Below, piece after piece: positions 27,796 through 35,871 of a stretch of DNA of 64,000 nucleotides; position 1 is the stretch's first letter; every line of letters starts with the position of its first letter. Location: positions 168,710-232,709 of the forward strand of contig NZ_FWFK01000008.1 in the NCBI RefSeq assembly GCF_900172265.1, given 5' to 3'. A program made the translations under genes and the position numbers. This DNA is from Roseivivax jejudonensis. GTDB lineage: Bacteria > Pseudomonadota > Alphaproteobacteria > Rhodobacterales > Rhodobacteraceae. A model generated the notes under the pieces. That model did not search any database and was not told the origin of the DNA. It saw nothing but the letters and a program-made list of their open reading frames with translations.

Positions 27796-29169
27796 ATGAC
27801 CGCCCGTCACCTGTCCTATCCCGACCACGCCCGCGCGGTGATGGCGTTGGGCCTGCCGCTCGTCGGTGGGCATCTGGCGCAGTTCCTGATCGGCCTGACG
27901 GACACGATGATGATCGGCTGGTACGGGGCCGAGGAACTGGCGGCGCTCACGCTCGCGCATTCGGCCTTCTTCACGCTGTTCCTGCTGGGGGCCGGCGTCG
28001 CATGGGCGGTCATGCCGCTGGTGGCGAGCTATGCCGCACGCGACGACCAGGTGATGATCCGCCGCGCGACCCGGATGGCGCTGTGGCTGTCGCTGATCTT
28101 CTGCGCGCTCTCCGCGCCGGTCCTGTGGTTCTCGGGACCGCTGCTGCGCCTGCTCGGGCAGACCGAGGGCGTTGCCGCGAACGCGCAGATCTACCTGCGG
28201 ATCGCGCTCTTCGGGATGGCCCCGGCGCTCGGCATGCTGGTCATCAAGAGCTACCTTGCCGGGCTGGAGCACACCCGGATCGTGTTCTGGGTCACGTGCC
28301 TCGCGGCCGCTCTGAACGTCGGGTTCAACTGGGTGCTGATCTTCGGCAATCTCGGGTTTCCCGCGCTCGGGATCCGCGGCGCGGCTATCGCATCGGTGTT
28401 GACCCACGGCGTCAGCCTCGCCGGGTGCATCGCCTATGCCCGGGCGCGTCTGCCGGAGCACAACCTGTTCGTCCGGTTCTGGCGCCCGGACTGGGAGGTT
28501 TTCGTGCAGGTCTTCCGGCTGGGCTGGCCGATCGGATTGACCAATCTGTCCGAGGTCGCCTTGTTCGCCGGCTCGGCGGTACTGATGGGATGGCTCGGGA
28601 CGGTGCCGCTGGCCGCGCACGGGATCTCGGTCCAGTTGGCGACGGCAGCCTTCATGGTGCACATGGGCCTGTCGAACGCGGCAACGATCCGGGCCGGCAA
28701 CGCCTTCGGTCGCGGCGATGCCGATCACCTGGCGCGCGGCGCCTGGACGGTGCTGGCGCTGTCGGCGATCGCGTCGCTGCTTACCGTCGCGCTGTTCCTG
28801 CTGGCGCCGGCGCCGCTCGTGGGCGCGTTTCTCGATCCGGACGATCCGGACCGGGCGGCCATCGTCGCCTCGGGTGTCACGCTCCTGGCCGTCGCGGCCC
28901 TGTTCCAGCTCGTCGACGGGGCGCAGGTCGTGGCGCTCGGCGTGCTGCGCGGGGTGCAGGACACGCGGGTGCCCATGTGGATGGCGGCGTTCGCCTACTG
29001 GGGCGTCGGCATGCCTGCGGCGCTCGGGTTCGGCTTCTGGCTCGGTTGGGGCGGGCCCGGCGTCTGGCTCGGCCTCGTGCTCGGGCTCGCGGCCGCGGCG
29101 GTGCTGCTGCTGGCACGGTTCTGGGGCCGGACGTTGCCGCGGTTCCACAACACGGCCGCCACGGCCTGA
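27796..29169 (+). CDS. MATE family efflux transporter
   Basis: This 457-residue membrane protein has twelve predicted helices in two homologous halves, the MATE (MatE) fold. It is an antiporter exporting cationic compounds. The N-terminus LPLVGGHLAQFLIGLTDTMMIGWYG is typical of the NorM branch. It follows the NicO gene by 41 bases, possibly in one transcript. The substrate is unknown. Confidence 0.92.
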   Translation: MTARHLSYPDHARAVMALGLPLVGGHLAQFLIGLTDTMMIGWYGAEELAALTLAHSAFFTLFLLGAGVAWAVMPLVASYAARDDQVMIRRATRMALWLSLIFCALSAPVLWFSGPLLRLLGQTEGVAANAQIYLRIALFGMAPALGMLVIKSYLAGLEHTRIVFWVTCLAAALNVGFNWVLIFGNLGFPALGIRGAAIASVLTHGVSLAGCIAYARARLPEHNLFVRFWRPDWEVFVQVFRLGWPIGLTNLSEVALFAGSAVLMGWLGTVPLAAHGISVQLATAAFMVHMGLSNAATIRAGNAFGRGDADHLARGAWTVLALSAIASLLTVALFLLAPAPLVGAFLDPDDPDRAAIVASGVTLLAVAALFQLVDGAQVVALGVLRGVQDTRVPMWMAAFAYWGVGMPAALGFGFWLGWGGPGVWLGLVLGLAAAAVLLLARFWGRTLPRFHNTAATA

Positions 29170-29255
29170 GCCGCGTCCTTTCCCCACTCCCCATCGGGTC
29201 GCGGGTCGTGCTAGGGCTTCGCGCGATAGTCGTGGCCGAAGGGAAGGGCGGGGCG

Positions 29256-29825
29256 ATGGAGTGGTATTACGCCAACGGTGACGAGCGCGACGGACCGGTG
29301 CCGGAGCACGCGCTCGACGAACTTGCGGCCGAGGGCACGATCCGCGCCGATACGCTCGTCTGGCGGTCCGGGATGAAAGAGTGGGAGCCCGCGTGGAAGC
29401 ACGTCCCCCGCCTGGCGCCCGAGGGATCCGAGACCGGCACGGGCGTGCCGGCATCCGGCCAGCGTCGCGCCGGCGGCCCGCAGCGCGACTATCACCGCAA
29501 GTCCGACCCGGTCGACGCCGCGCGCGAGTTCTTCCGCCGCTACCTCGACTTTCAGGGGCGCAGCAATCGCGGCGAGTTCTGGTACTGGATCCTCGACAAC
29601 CTCGTGCTGTCGATCATCGCCTACGCGATCGGCGGCGACACGTTGCAGTCGCTGTGGGGTCTCGCCACGCTGATTCCGGGCATCGCCCTTGCGGTCCGGC
29701 GGCTGCACGACATCGGCAAGTCCGGCTGGTGGGTGCTGTTGTGGCTGATCCCGGTGATCGGCTGGATCATCCTGATCTACTGGTACGCGCAGCGTCCCGA
29801 GGCGGGGCCGAACGCCTACGGCTGA
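29256..29825 (+). CDS. GYF_2-DUF805 membrane protein
   Basis: This 189-residue protein has two parts. An N-terminal GYF_2 domain (MEWYYANGDERDGPVP to about residue 50) usually binds proline-rich peptides. A C-terminal DUF805 domain has helices and the motif RNRGEF-like QGRSNRGEFWYW and RRLHDIGKSGWW. The function of such fusions is unknown. The ATG at 29256 follows GGGAAGGGCGGGG. It stands between MATE and ychF genes. Confidence 0.85.
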   Translation: MEWYYANGDERDGPVPEHALDELAAEGTIRADTLVWRSGMKEWEPAWKHVPRLAPEGSETGTGVPASGQRRAGGPQRDYHRKSDPVDAAREFFRRYLDFQGRSNRGEFWYWILDNLVLSIIAYAIGGDTLQSLWGLATLIPGIALAVRRLHDIGKSGWWVLLWLIPVIGWIILIYWYAQRPEAGPNAYG

Positions 29826-29903
29826 GCCCGCGTCGCCCGCTTGCACCTGCGCCGCCCCGCGCCTAGAAGCGCGGGCGCTGCATCAGGGTCGGGAGATCGG
29901 AAC

Positions 29904-31001
29904 ATGGGCTTTCGCATGGGCATCGTCGGCCTGCCGAACGTGGGCAAATCGACGCTCTTCAACGCGCTGACGAAAACGGCCGCGGCGCAGGCGGCGAACT
30001 TTCCGTTCTGCACGATCGAGCCCAACGTCGGCGAGGTCGCGGTTCCGGACCGTCGGCTCGACCAGCTGGCCGAGATCGCGAAATCGCGCGCGGTGATCCC
30101 CGCGCGGCTGACCTTCGTGGACATCGCCGGCCTCGTGAAGGGCGCGTCGAAGGGCGAGGGGCTGGGCAACCAGTTCCTGGCCAATATTCGCGAGGTCGAC
30201 GCCATTGCGCACGTGCTGCGCTGTTTCGAGGACGAGGACGTCACCCACGTCGACGGTCGCGTCGATCCCGTGGCCGATGCCGAGACCATCGAGACCGAGC
30301 TGATGATCGCCGACATGGAATCGATCGAGAAGCGGCTCCAGAACATCGTGCGAAAGGTCCGTGGCGGCGACAAGGAAGCGGTCCAGCAGGAACGTCTTCT
30401 CAAGTTGGCGATGGAGGCGCTCGAGAACGGCCAGCCCGCGCGGACTGTCGAAGTTTCCGACGACGACCGCAAGGCGTGGCGGATGCTGCAGCTGCTGACC
30501 CAGAAGCCCGTCCTCTACGTGTGCAACGTGGACGAGGCGGAGGCCGGCACCGGCAACGCCCAGTCCGAACGCGTCGCCGCCATGGCCGCGGACCAGGGCA
30601 ACGCGCATGTCGTCATCTCGGCCAAGATCGAGGAGGAGATCAGCCAGCTCGATGCCGAAGAAGCCGAGATGTTCCTGTCGGAGATGGGTCTCGAAGAGGC
30701 CGGTCTCGACCGCCTGATCAAGGCAGGCTACGGCCTGCTCCATCTCGAGACCTACTTCACCGTGGGTCCGAAGGAGGCGCGCGCCTGGACGATCCCGGTG
30801 GGCACGCTGGCGCCGCAGGCGGCTGGCGTGATCCACGGCGACTTCGAAAAGGGCTTCATCCGCGCCGAGACCATCTCGTACGACGACTACATCGCGCTCG
30901 GCGGCGAGCAGGGGGCGAAGGACGCGGGCAAGATGCGGGCCGAAGGCAAGGCCTATCGCGTCCGCGACGGCGACGTCCTGCACTTCCTCTTCAACACCTG
31001 A
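29904..31001 (+). CDS. ychF: Redox-regulated ATPase YchF (Obg-like)
   Basis: This 365-residue OBG-family P-loop protein hydrolyses ATP rather than GTP and associates with ribosomes. It carries the P-loop GLPNVGKSTLFNALT, then DIAGLVKGASKGEGLGNQFL, a coiled-coil insert, and a C-terminal TGS domain (AWTIPVGTLAPQAAGVIHGDFEKGFI). Length and order of domains are standard. Confidence 0.96.
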   Translation: MGFRMGIVGLPNVGKSTLFNALTKTAAAQAANFPFCTIEPNVGEVAVPDRRLDQLAEIAKSRAVIPARLTFVDIAGLVKGASKGEGLGNQFLANIREVDAIAHVLRCFEDEDVTHVDGRVDPVADAETIETELMIADMESIEKRLQNIVRKVRGGDKEAVQQERLLKLAMEALENGQPARTVEVSDDDRKAWRMLQLLTQKPVLYVCNVDEAEAGTGNAQSERVAAMAADQGNAHVVISAKIEEEISQLDAEEAEMFLSEMGLEEAGLDRLIKAGYGLLHLETYFTVGPKEARAWTIPVGTLAPQAAGVIHGDFEKGFIRAETISYDDYIALGGEQGAKDAGKMRAEGKAYRVRDGDVLHFLFNT

Positions 31002-31047
31002 TCGAAGGGCACCGGCCGCGGCGCTACCGGGCCCGCCACCCGGATGG

Positions 31048-31200
31048 TCACTCGTCCTCGGGGCCGGAGTCGCCGAGCCGGACCGTATCGCCCGTCGCGG
31101 CACGATCGGCGGCGCTGAATTCGATCACATGGGTCAGCGTGTACCACGCGCCGACCGTGATGACCGCGGTGGCGACAAAGGCGAGCATCATCGCTTTCAT
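31048..31200 (-). CDS. Small single-pass membrane protein (50 aa)
   Basis: The ATG at 31200 is preceded by GGAG at a good distance and gives MKAMMLAFVATAVITVGAWY, one transmembrane helix. An acidic tail ending GDSGPEDE follows. It resembles small unnamed membrane proteins seen in roseobacters. It converges on ychF and lies upstream of nothing obvious; its role is unknown. Confidence 0.6.
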   Translation of the reverse strand: MKAMMLAFVATAVITVGAWYTLTHVIEFSAADRAATGDTVRLGDSGPEDE

Positions 31201-31332
31201 TCTTCTTGCTCCCAGGCCGTGCGCGGCACGGCGATCTTCAATTTCACGTGCCGGCATGCGGCACATCGGGTCTCGTCCGACGGAGGTGCGGGCTCTGGCC
31301 CGTTCCGTCGTTTGCGCGCGAGGTCGGGCGGC

Positions 31333-32601
31333 TCATTCCGTCGCGCGCCTCAGGAACGCCACGAGGTCGGCGCGGTCCTCCGGCCGCGCGATCCTCTGCA
31401 TCGGCATCTTCGTACCCGGAACATAGTGATCCGGCCCTTCGTCGAACAGCGCATCAATGCTTTCGGCGGTCCAGACGACGTCACTTTCGGCCAACGCGTC
31501 GGAGTAGCGATATCCCTCGACACTGCCCGCCGGGCGGCCGAACAGCCCGCCCAACGGCGGCCCCGCCCTGCGCCCGCCATCGGCCGACAGCGTGTGACAG
31601 ATCGAGCACTTGCGCTGAAACTGTCGCTCGCCGTTCGACATGGTGTCGGGGTCGCGCAGAAAGCTCTCTGCGCCCGTCGGCATCGCTTCGGCGTCGCCGA
31701 GATTTGCCAGGGGCCAGATATGCACCGCGCTGTCGAGCCCCGCGGCGTAAAGCGTGGCGCCAGAGGGCGCGAAGCCGAGCGCCCAGATCGGCCCGTGGTC
31801 CGTCGCTCGGAAATCGTGGCGCACCGACCAGTCGGCGGCATCCGCGACGAGGATGTAGCCCTCACCGTCGCCGACCGCGAGGACGCTGCGGTCGGGCGCA
31901 CGTTCGAGCGCGAGGATGGGCCTGCGCCCGGCCGAGAGGTCGGCGATTTCTTCGCCGCTCTGCAGATCGACGACCCGGACCGCGCCGTCGACGGCGCCGT
32001 AGGCAAGCCATCCGGCCTCCTGCGCGAGCACGATCTCGTTCACGCCGAAGCCGTGATCGACGAGCGTGCGCCGTTCGGCGCCGCTGGCGGGATCCCATTC
32101 GCGGATCGTGCCGTCGGCGGAAGCCGAGTAGAGGGCCCCGCCGTCCGGCGTGAAGGCCACAGCGTTCACCGGCCCGTCATGACCATCGAGAAAGCGCGGC
32201 GCGCCGTCTGCGGGCCAGAGACCGATCGTGCCGTCCCAACTGGCCGACGCGAGGAGGGACCCGGCGGCGGCGAGGCCCATGACCTTGCCCTCGTGCCCGT
32301 CGAGGCGTTCGGGATCTTCGGCATCCAGACGCCAGCGCAGCACGTCGAAATCGTCCGCCGCCGAGGCGAGGGTCTCGGGCCCGGTGAAGAGGACGGCGTT
32401 CACCGCCGCGGCGTGGCCCTCGAGCCAGCGCGGCGACCCATTGGCCCACAGGCCGACGGAATTGTCGAAGCTCGCGGTGGCGACGCGACCGTCCGGCGCG
32501 ACGTCGAGGCCCATGACCGGACCGCCGTGGCCGGTCAGGGTCTCGGCGCTTGCGACGCTGCAAAGCGCCAGCGCGAGGATCGTGGCAGCCGTGCGCTGCA
32601 T
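31333..32601 (-). CDS. WD40 beta-propeller fused to cytochrome c
   Basis: This is a predicted periplasmic protein of 422 residues: signal peptide (MQRTAATILALALCSVASA), about seven WD40-like blades (residues 25-310), then a class I cytochrome c domain with the heme motif CSICH and an axial Met in PGTKMPMQRI. Its ATG overlaps the formate dehydrogenase cytochrome b subunit stop by ATGA. It therefore probably docks to the dehydrogenase and accepts or passes electrons in the periplasm. That role is inference from coupling and the heme motif. Confidence 0.85.
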   Translation of the reverse strand: MQRTAATILALALCSVASAETLTGHGGPVMGLDVAPDGRVATASFDNSVGLWANGSPRWLEGHAAAVNAVLFTGPETLASAADDFDVLRWRLDAEDPERLDGHEGKVMGLAAAGSLLASASWDGTIGLWPADGAPRFLDGHDGPVNAVAFTPDGGALYSASADGTIREWDPASGAERRTLVDHGFGVNEIVLAQEAGWLAYGAVDGAVRVVDLQSGEEIADLSAGRRPILALERAPDRSVLAVGDGEGYILVADAADWSVRHDFRATDHGPIWALGFAPSGATLYAAGLDSAVHIWPLANLGDAEAMPTGAESFLRDPDTMSNGERQFQRKCSICHTLSADGGRRAGPPLGGLFGRPAGSVEGYRYSDALAESDVVWTAESIDALFDEGPDHYVPGTKMPMQRIARPEDRADLVAFLRRATE

Positions 32602-33824
32602 CACTCGGCCGGCGTCGCGCCCGGGTTCGTGCCTTGGGGGGCGATTTCGCCCTCCTTGCGCTTTTCCTCGTACCAGATCGAATGGTGCTCGGCCGCCCAT
32701 TGCTCTTCGACGTCGCCGCGGCCCATCGCGTCGAACGCGCCCTCCATGCCGATCGAGCCGATGTAGATGTGCGCCAGCACGATCGCCATCAGCACGAACG
32801 ACACGATGGCGTGCCAGAGCTGCGAATACTGCATCTCGGCATGCGGCGAGAGCTGCGTCGGAAGCGGATCGAACCCGAACCACATCGGGACGCCGACGGC
32901 GTTGATCTTCTCGAAGGTGGCCGCGAACATCGGCAGCTCGAACGGGAAAAGCAGCGCCAGGCCCGACGCCGAGATCGACGCCCCGAGAACGATCACCGAC
33001 CAGAAGATCAGCTTTTGCCCGGCGTTGAACTTCTTGGCCGGGGGGTGGCCCTTGACCAGGAGACCGCCGCCCTTGGCGAGCCACTTGATGTCCGTGCGGT
33101 CCGGCAGGTTGTGCCAGACCCAGGCTACGAAGATCCAGACGAGCGCGAGCATGAAGGCCCACGACACGTTGTTGTGGATCCATTTCGACGCCGTCGCCAT
33201 CGTTGCGAAGGCCTCGTGTCCGAAGGCCGGGATCAGGAACTTTCGCCCCATCAGTGTCAGCAGACCGGTGATGCCCAGCAGGATAAACGACCCGGCCAGA
33301 AGCCAGTGACCGAAGCGTTCGACCCCGGTGAACCGCAGAATTCGGCGGCCGGTCTTGGTGCCGTCGATGCGGATCCGGCCTTTGAGCAGGTAGAACACGG
33401 CAAGCAGGATGATCGTGCCGAGCAGCAGCCAACCGCCGTACGTGATCAGCGGACCTTCGCGGAACTGCAGCCACGCCATGCCGCGATCCTGCATGATGAC
33501 GTCGGCCGCGGGGCCCCGGACCTGGGTCGTGATCTCGCGGTTGTCGAAGCGGAAGGCACGCCAGAGATCGGCATCCGAGGCGCCGCCGAGCGTGCCGAGC
33601 GGGCTGTCCGCGCCCGGCGCGACGTCTTCGCCGACTTCGGCCGCGCGGCCGCTCTGATCGACCTCGAGCCCCTCCTGGCGCCGGAGAATGTCTTCGAGCG
33701 TGGGCGTGTTGCCCTCGGTTGCCGGTTCGACGCTGTCCGGCGTTTCGACCGCCTGGGCCGAGGCGGGTGCCACGGCGCCCTGCATCAGGACGAGGAGGAG
33801 CAGAAGCGACAGGATGCGGGTCAT
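32601..33824 (-). CDS. Formate dehydrogenase cytochrome b (gamma) subunit
   Basis: This membrane subunit passes electrons from the iron-sulfur subunit to quinone through two b hemes. The 407-residue product has a signal peptide and a long polar periplasmic N-terminus (about 25-130). Four main helices follow, with FTGVERFGHWLLAGSF and WIHNNVSWAFMLALVWIF carrying heme-ligand histidines and FVLMAIVLAHIYIGSIGMEGAFDAM at the end. The long N-terminal extension is seen in the FdoI-like proteins of this family. The stop overlaps the cytochrome c gene. Confidence 0.92.
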   Translation of the reverse strand: MTRILSLLLLLVLMQGAVAPASAQAVETPDSVEPATEGNTPTLEDILRRQEGLEVDQSGRAAEVGEDVAPGADSPLGTLGGASDADLWRAFRFDNREITTQVRGPAADVIMQDRGMAWLQFREGPLITYGGWLLLGTIILLAVFYLLKGRIRIDGTKTGRRILRFTGVERFGHWLLAGSFILLGITGLLTLMGRKFLIPAFGHEAFATMATASKWIHNNVSWAFMLALVWIFVAWVWHNLPDRTDIKWLAKGGGLLVKGHPPAKKFNAGQKLIFWSVIVLGASISASGLALLFPFELPMFAATFEKINAVGVPMWFGFDPLPTQLSPHAEMQYSQLWHAIVSFVLMAIVLAHIYIGSIGMEGAFDAMGRGDVEEQWAAEHHSIWYEEKRKEGEIAPQGTNPGATPAE

Positions 33825-33864
33825 CGTGGAACCTTCCGAAATGGCGGATACGGCGCCGGCGCGA

Positions 33865-34866
33865 TCACTCGCGCTCGGCCTCGAGCAAGGTGACAAGCCT
33901 CTTGTAGGCTTGCAAGGCGGCGGCGGCGTCGTCCAGCACTTCGTGCAGGTCGGCGGCCCGGCGCAGGAGACGGTGTTCGAGCAGGACGTGGCCGAGGCCG
34001 CGCGCGTGCCGGAGGCCCGTCTCGACCGCGCGTAGCGCCGCGCGCGGCTGGCCGTCATCGATCTCGATGTCGGCCATGTGCAGGAAGACGAGGGACAGCG
34101 CCTGCGGGTCGTCGTCGGCCTCCGCCACCACGCGCGCCTCGGCAAGGTACGCGCGGGCGCGATCGCGGCCGCCGCGCAGCCGATGCCCGCGGGCCAGGGC
34201 CGTCATCGCGTAGGGCAGGAGCACGCGGTTGCGCGAGGCCTGCGCGCTGGTGACGGCCCGCATGGCGTGACTCATCGCGGCATCGTTGTTGCCGTCGGCT
34301 TCCTCGAGGCAGGACAACTCGCCATGCAGCGCCACGGAATCCTGTGCCTCGCCCAGAACCATCGCGAGGCGCAGGCTCTCGCGCGCCTCGTCGAAGTGCC
34401 GGCCGAGGCGCTGCACGCAGGCCTGGGCACAGAGAAGCGCCGCCCGGGTGCCGGGCGCATTCGCCCCGCCAAGCGCCGCGAACCCGTCCTCCAGCGCGAC
34501 GCGGGACAGGTCGCGCCGGCCGCGGATCGCGTAGAGGCGTGCGAAGACGCTGTGCACGTCCGCGATGGCGACCGCGCCGCGCGTGCCGCCGCCGGCCAGC
34601 ATGTCGAGCGCGAGGGCGCCGTGATCGGCGGCCGCCCCGAGATCCCCGCGCCACAGCGCCTGCCACGCAAGGGTGCGGTGGGCGAGCCCGTAGCTCAGCC
34701 CCGACTCCACCAGCCGGAAAACCTCGAACGCCATCTCGACGCTCTGCGCGCGATCCTGCCAGCGGATCGCCCATGCCTGACGGTTGATGAAGCCGTCATC
34801 GATGCGCCGTGCCGCATCTGTTCCGCCGATGCGCGGGCGGTCCGGATGATGCGGCGTCGTGGCCAT
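33865..34866 (-). CDS. TPR-like helical repeat protein in the fdh locus
   Basis: This 333-residue protein has no signal peptide and is made of helix pairs rich in Ala and Arg, best read as a tetratricopeptide-like solenoid. It has no catalytic motif. It starts two bases after the 69-residue gene and ends 41 bases before the cytochrome b subunit gene, splitting the dehydrogenase genes. A regulatory or assembly role for formate dehydrogenase is plausible but unproven. Confidence 0.6.
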   Translation of the reverse strand: MATTPHHPDRPRIGGTDAARRIDDGFINRQAWAIRWQDRAQSVEMAFEVFRLVESGLSYGLAHRTLAWQALWRGDLGAAADHGALALDMLAGGGTRGAVAIADVHSVFARLYAIRGRRDLSRVALEDGFAALGGANAPGTRAALLCAQACVQRLGRHFDEARESLRLAMVLGEAQDSVALHGELSCLEEADGNNDAAMSHAMRAVTSAQASRNRVLLPYAMTALARGHRLRGGRDRARAYLAEARVVAEADDDPQALSLVFLHMADIEIDDGQPRAALRAVETGLRHARGLGHVLLEHRLLRRAADLHEVLDDAAAALQAYKRLVTLLEAERE

Positions 34867-34868
34867 GA

Positions 34869-35078
34869 TCAGGTACGGGGACGGTAGCGGTCGAGCGGAA
34901 CCGCATTGTCTGGAAGCTCGTCGTCCGTGTCTTCGGTCGGCGGCATGAGGATATCGCGATACTTTTCGATCAGCATGTCGATGTCGTTTGCCATGTCCGG
35001 GCGTTCGCCCTCGCGCAGAAATTCGCGGATGTCCTCGAGTACGGGACGGATCCATTCAATGCGCAAGCTCTCTTTCAT
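34869..35078 (-). CDS. 69-residue conserved-looking acidic protein
   Basis: The ATG at 35078 (MKESLRIEW) gives a 69-residue soluble, acidic, mostly helical protein with two predicted helices (about 5-22 and 26-42) and a polar tail ending in PLDRYRPRT. I do not recognise a family. It is coupled to the TPR-like gene (two-base gap) and lies 187 bases downstream of the iron-sulfur subunit gene, with a leader hairpin in between. Confidence 0.6.
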   Translation of the reverse strand: MKESLRIEWIRPVLEDIREFLREGERPDMANDIDMLIEKYRDILMPPTEDTDDELPDNAVPLDRYRPRT

Positions 35079-35123
35079 GTCTACCCCGTCGTCACCCGAC
35101 GCAGCGCGTCGGAGGGGCCGAAT

Positions 35124-35152
35124 CACGTCCCCCGGTCAGACCGGGAGACGTG
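35124..35152 (-). promoter_or_regulatory. Leader hairpin before the 69-aa/TPR genes
   Basis: The imperfect palindrome CACGTC-C-CCCGG-TCAGA-CCGGG-A-GACGTG forms a stable stem with one C-A mismatch. It ends about 45 bases upstream of the 69-residue gene's ATG. It could be an attenuator, an mRNA processing or stability element, or the terminator of the fdhA-fdhB transcript. No T-tract follows on the minus strand. Confidence 0.45.
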
Positions 35153-35241
35153 GGGATTACGGCACTATTAACGTATTGAACCCCAACGGGTCCGGCGATG
35201 CGTCTGATACGTGCCGACAGGCGATGCGGATCAGCGTCATC

Positions 35242-35269
35242 GTTATACAATAAAATGATACTGCGTCAC
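35242..35269 (-). promoter_or_regulatory. Possible promoter after fdhB
   Basis: On the minus strand GTGACG is followed by 16 bases and TATAAC. This pair overlaps the stop codon of the iron-sulfur subunit gene and points to the 69-residue/TPR/cytochrome b genes. It lies in the most AT-rich stretch of the fdh island. It is based on motif matching only. Confidence 0.3.
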
Positions 35270-35859
35270 CCGCCTTTTTGATCGTAGGCCGTGCCCCAGC
35301 CCCACGCGCCGGACCCGAAGCCGCGCGCCACCACGCGCTCGCGGTAGATGTTGGCGACCACGTCGCCATCGCCTGCGAGCAGTGCCTTGGTGGAGCACAT
35401 CTCGGCACAGATGGGCAGCTTGCCCTCTGCGATCCGGTTGCGCCCGTATTTCTGGAACTCCGCCTGGGAGGTGTCCTCTTCGGGGCCGCCGGCGCAGAAG
35501 GTGCACTTGTCCATCTTGCCGCGGCTGCCGAAGTTGCCCGCCTGCGGATATTGCGGCGCGCCGAAGGGGCACGCGTAGAAGCAGTATCCGCAGCCGATGC
35601 ACAGGTCCTTGGAGTGCAGCACCACGCCGTCGGCGGTCTGATAGAAGCAATCCACCGGGCAAACCGCCATGCAGGGCGCATCCGAGCAGTGCATGCAGGC
35701 GACCGAGATCGAACGCTCGCCCGGCTGACCGTCCTGGATGGTCACCACGCGGCGCCGGTTGATGCCCCACGGCACTTCGTGCTCGTTCTTGCAGGCGGTG
35801 ACGCAGGCGTTGCACTCGATGCAGCGCTCGGCGTCGCAGAGAAACTTCGCTCTTGCCAT
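35266..35859 (-). CDS. Formate dehydrogenase iron-sulfur (beta) subunit
   Basis: This 197-residue ferredoxin-like subunit relays electrons from the catalytic to the membrane subunit. Four [4Fe-4S] cysteine groups are visible: CIECNACVTACK, CMHCSDAPCMAVCPVDC, CIGCGYCFYACP and the pair CTFC with CAEMC. The 12-base gap to the catalytic subunit gene and identical orientation show one operon. It lacks a long C-terminal membrane anchor, as in the FDH3-type subunit. Confidence 0.95.
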   Translation of the reverse strand: MARAKFLCDAERCIECNACVTACKNEHEVPWGINRRRVVTIQDGQPGERSISVACMHCSDAPCMAVCPVDCFYQTADGVVLHSKDLCIGCGYCFYACPFGAPQYPQAGNFGSRGKMDKCTFCAGGPEEDTSQAEFQKYGRNRIAEGKLPICAEMCSTKALLAGDGDVVANIYRERVVARGFGSGAWGWGTAYDQKGG

Positions 35860-35871
35860 TGTCTTAACTCC

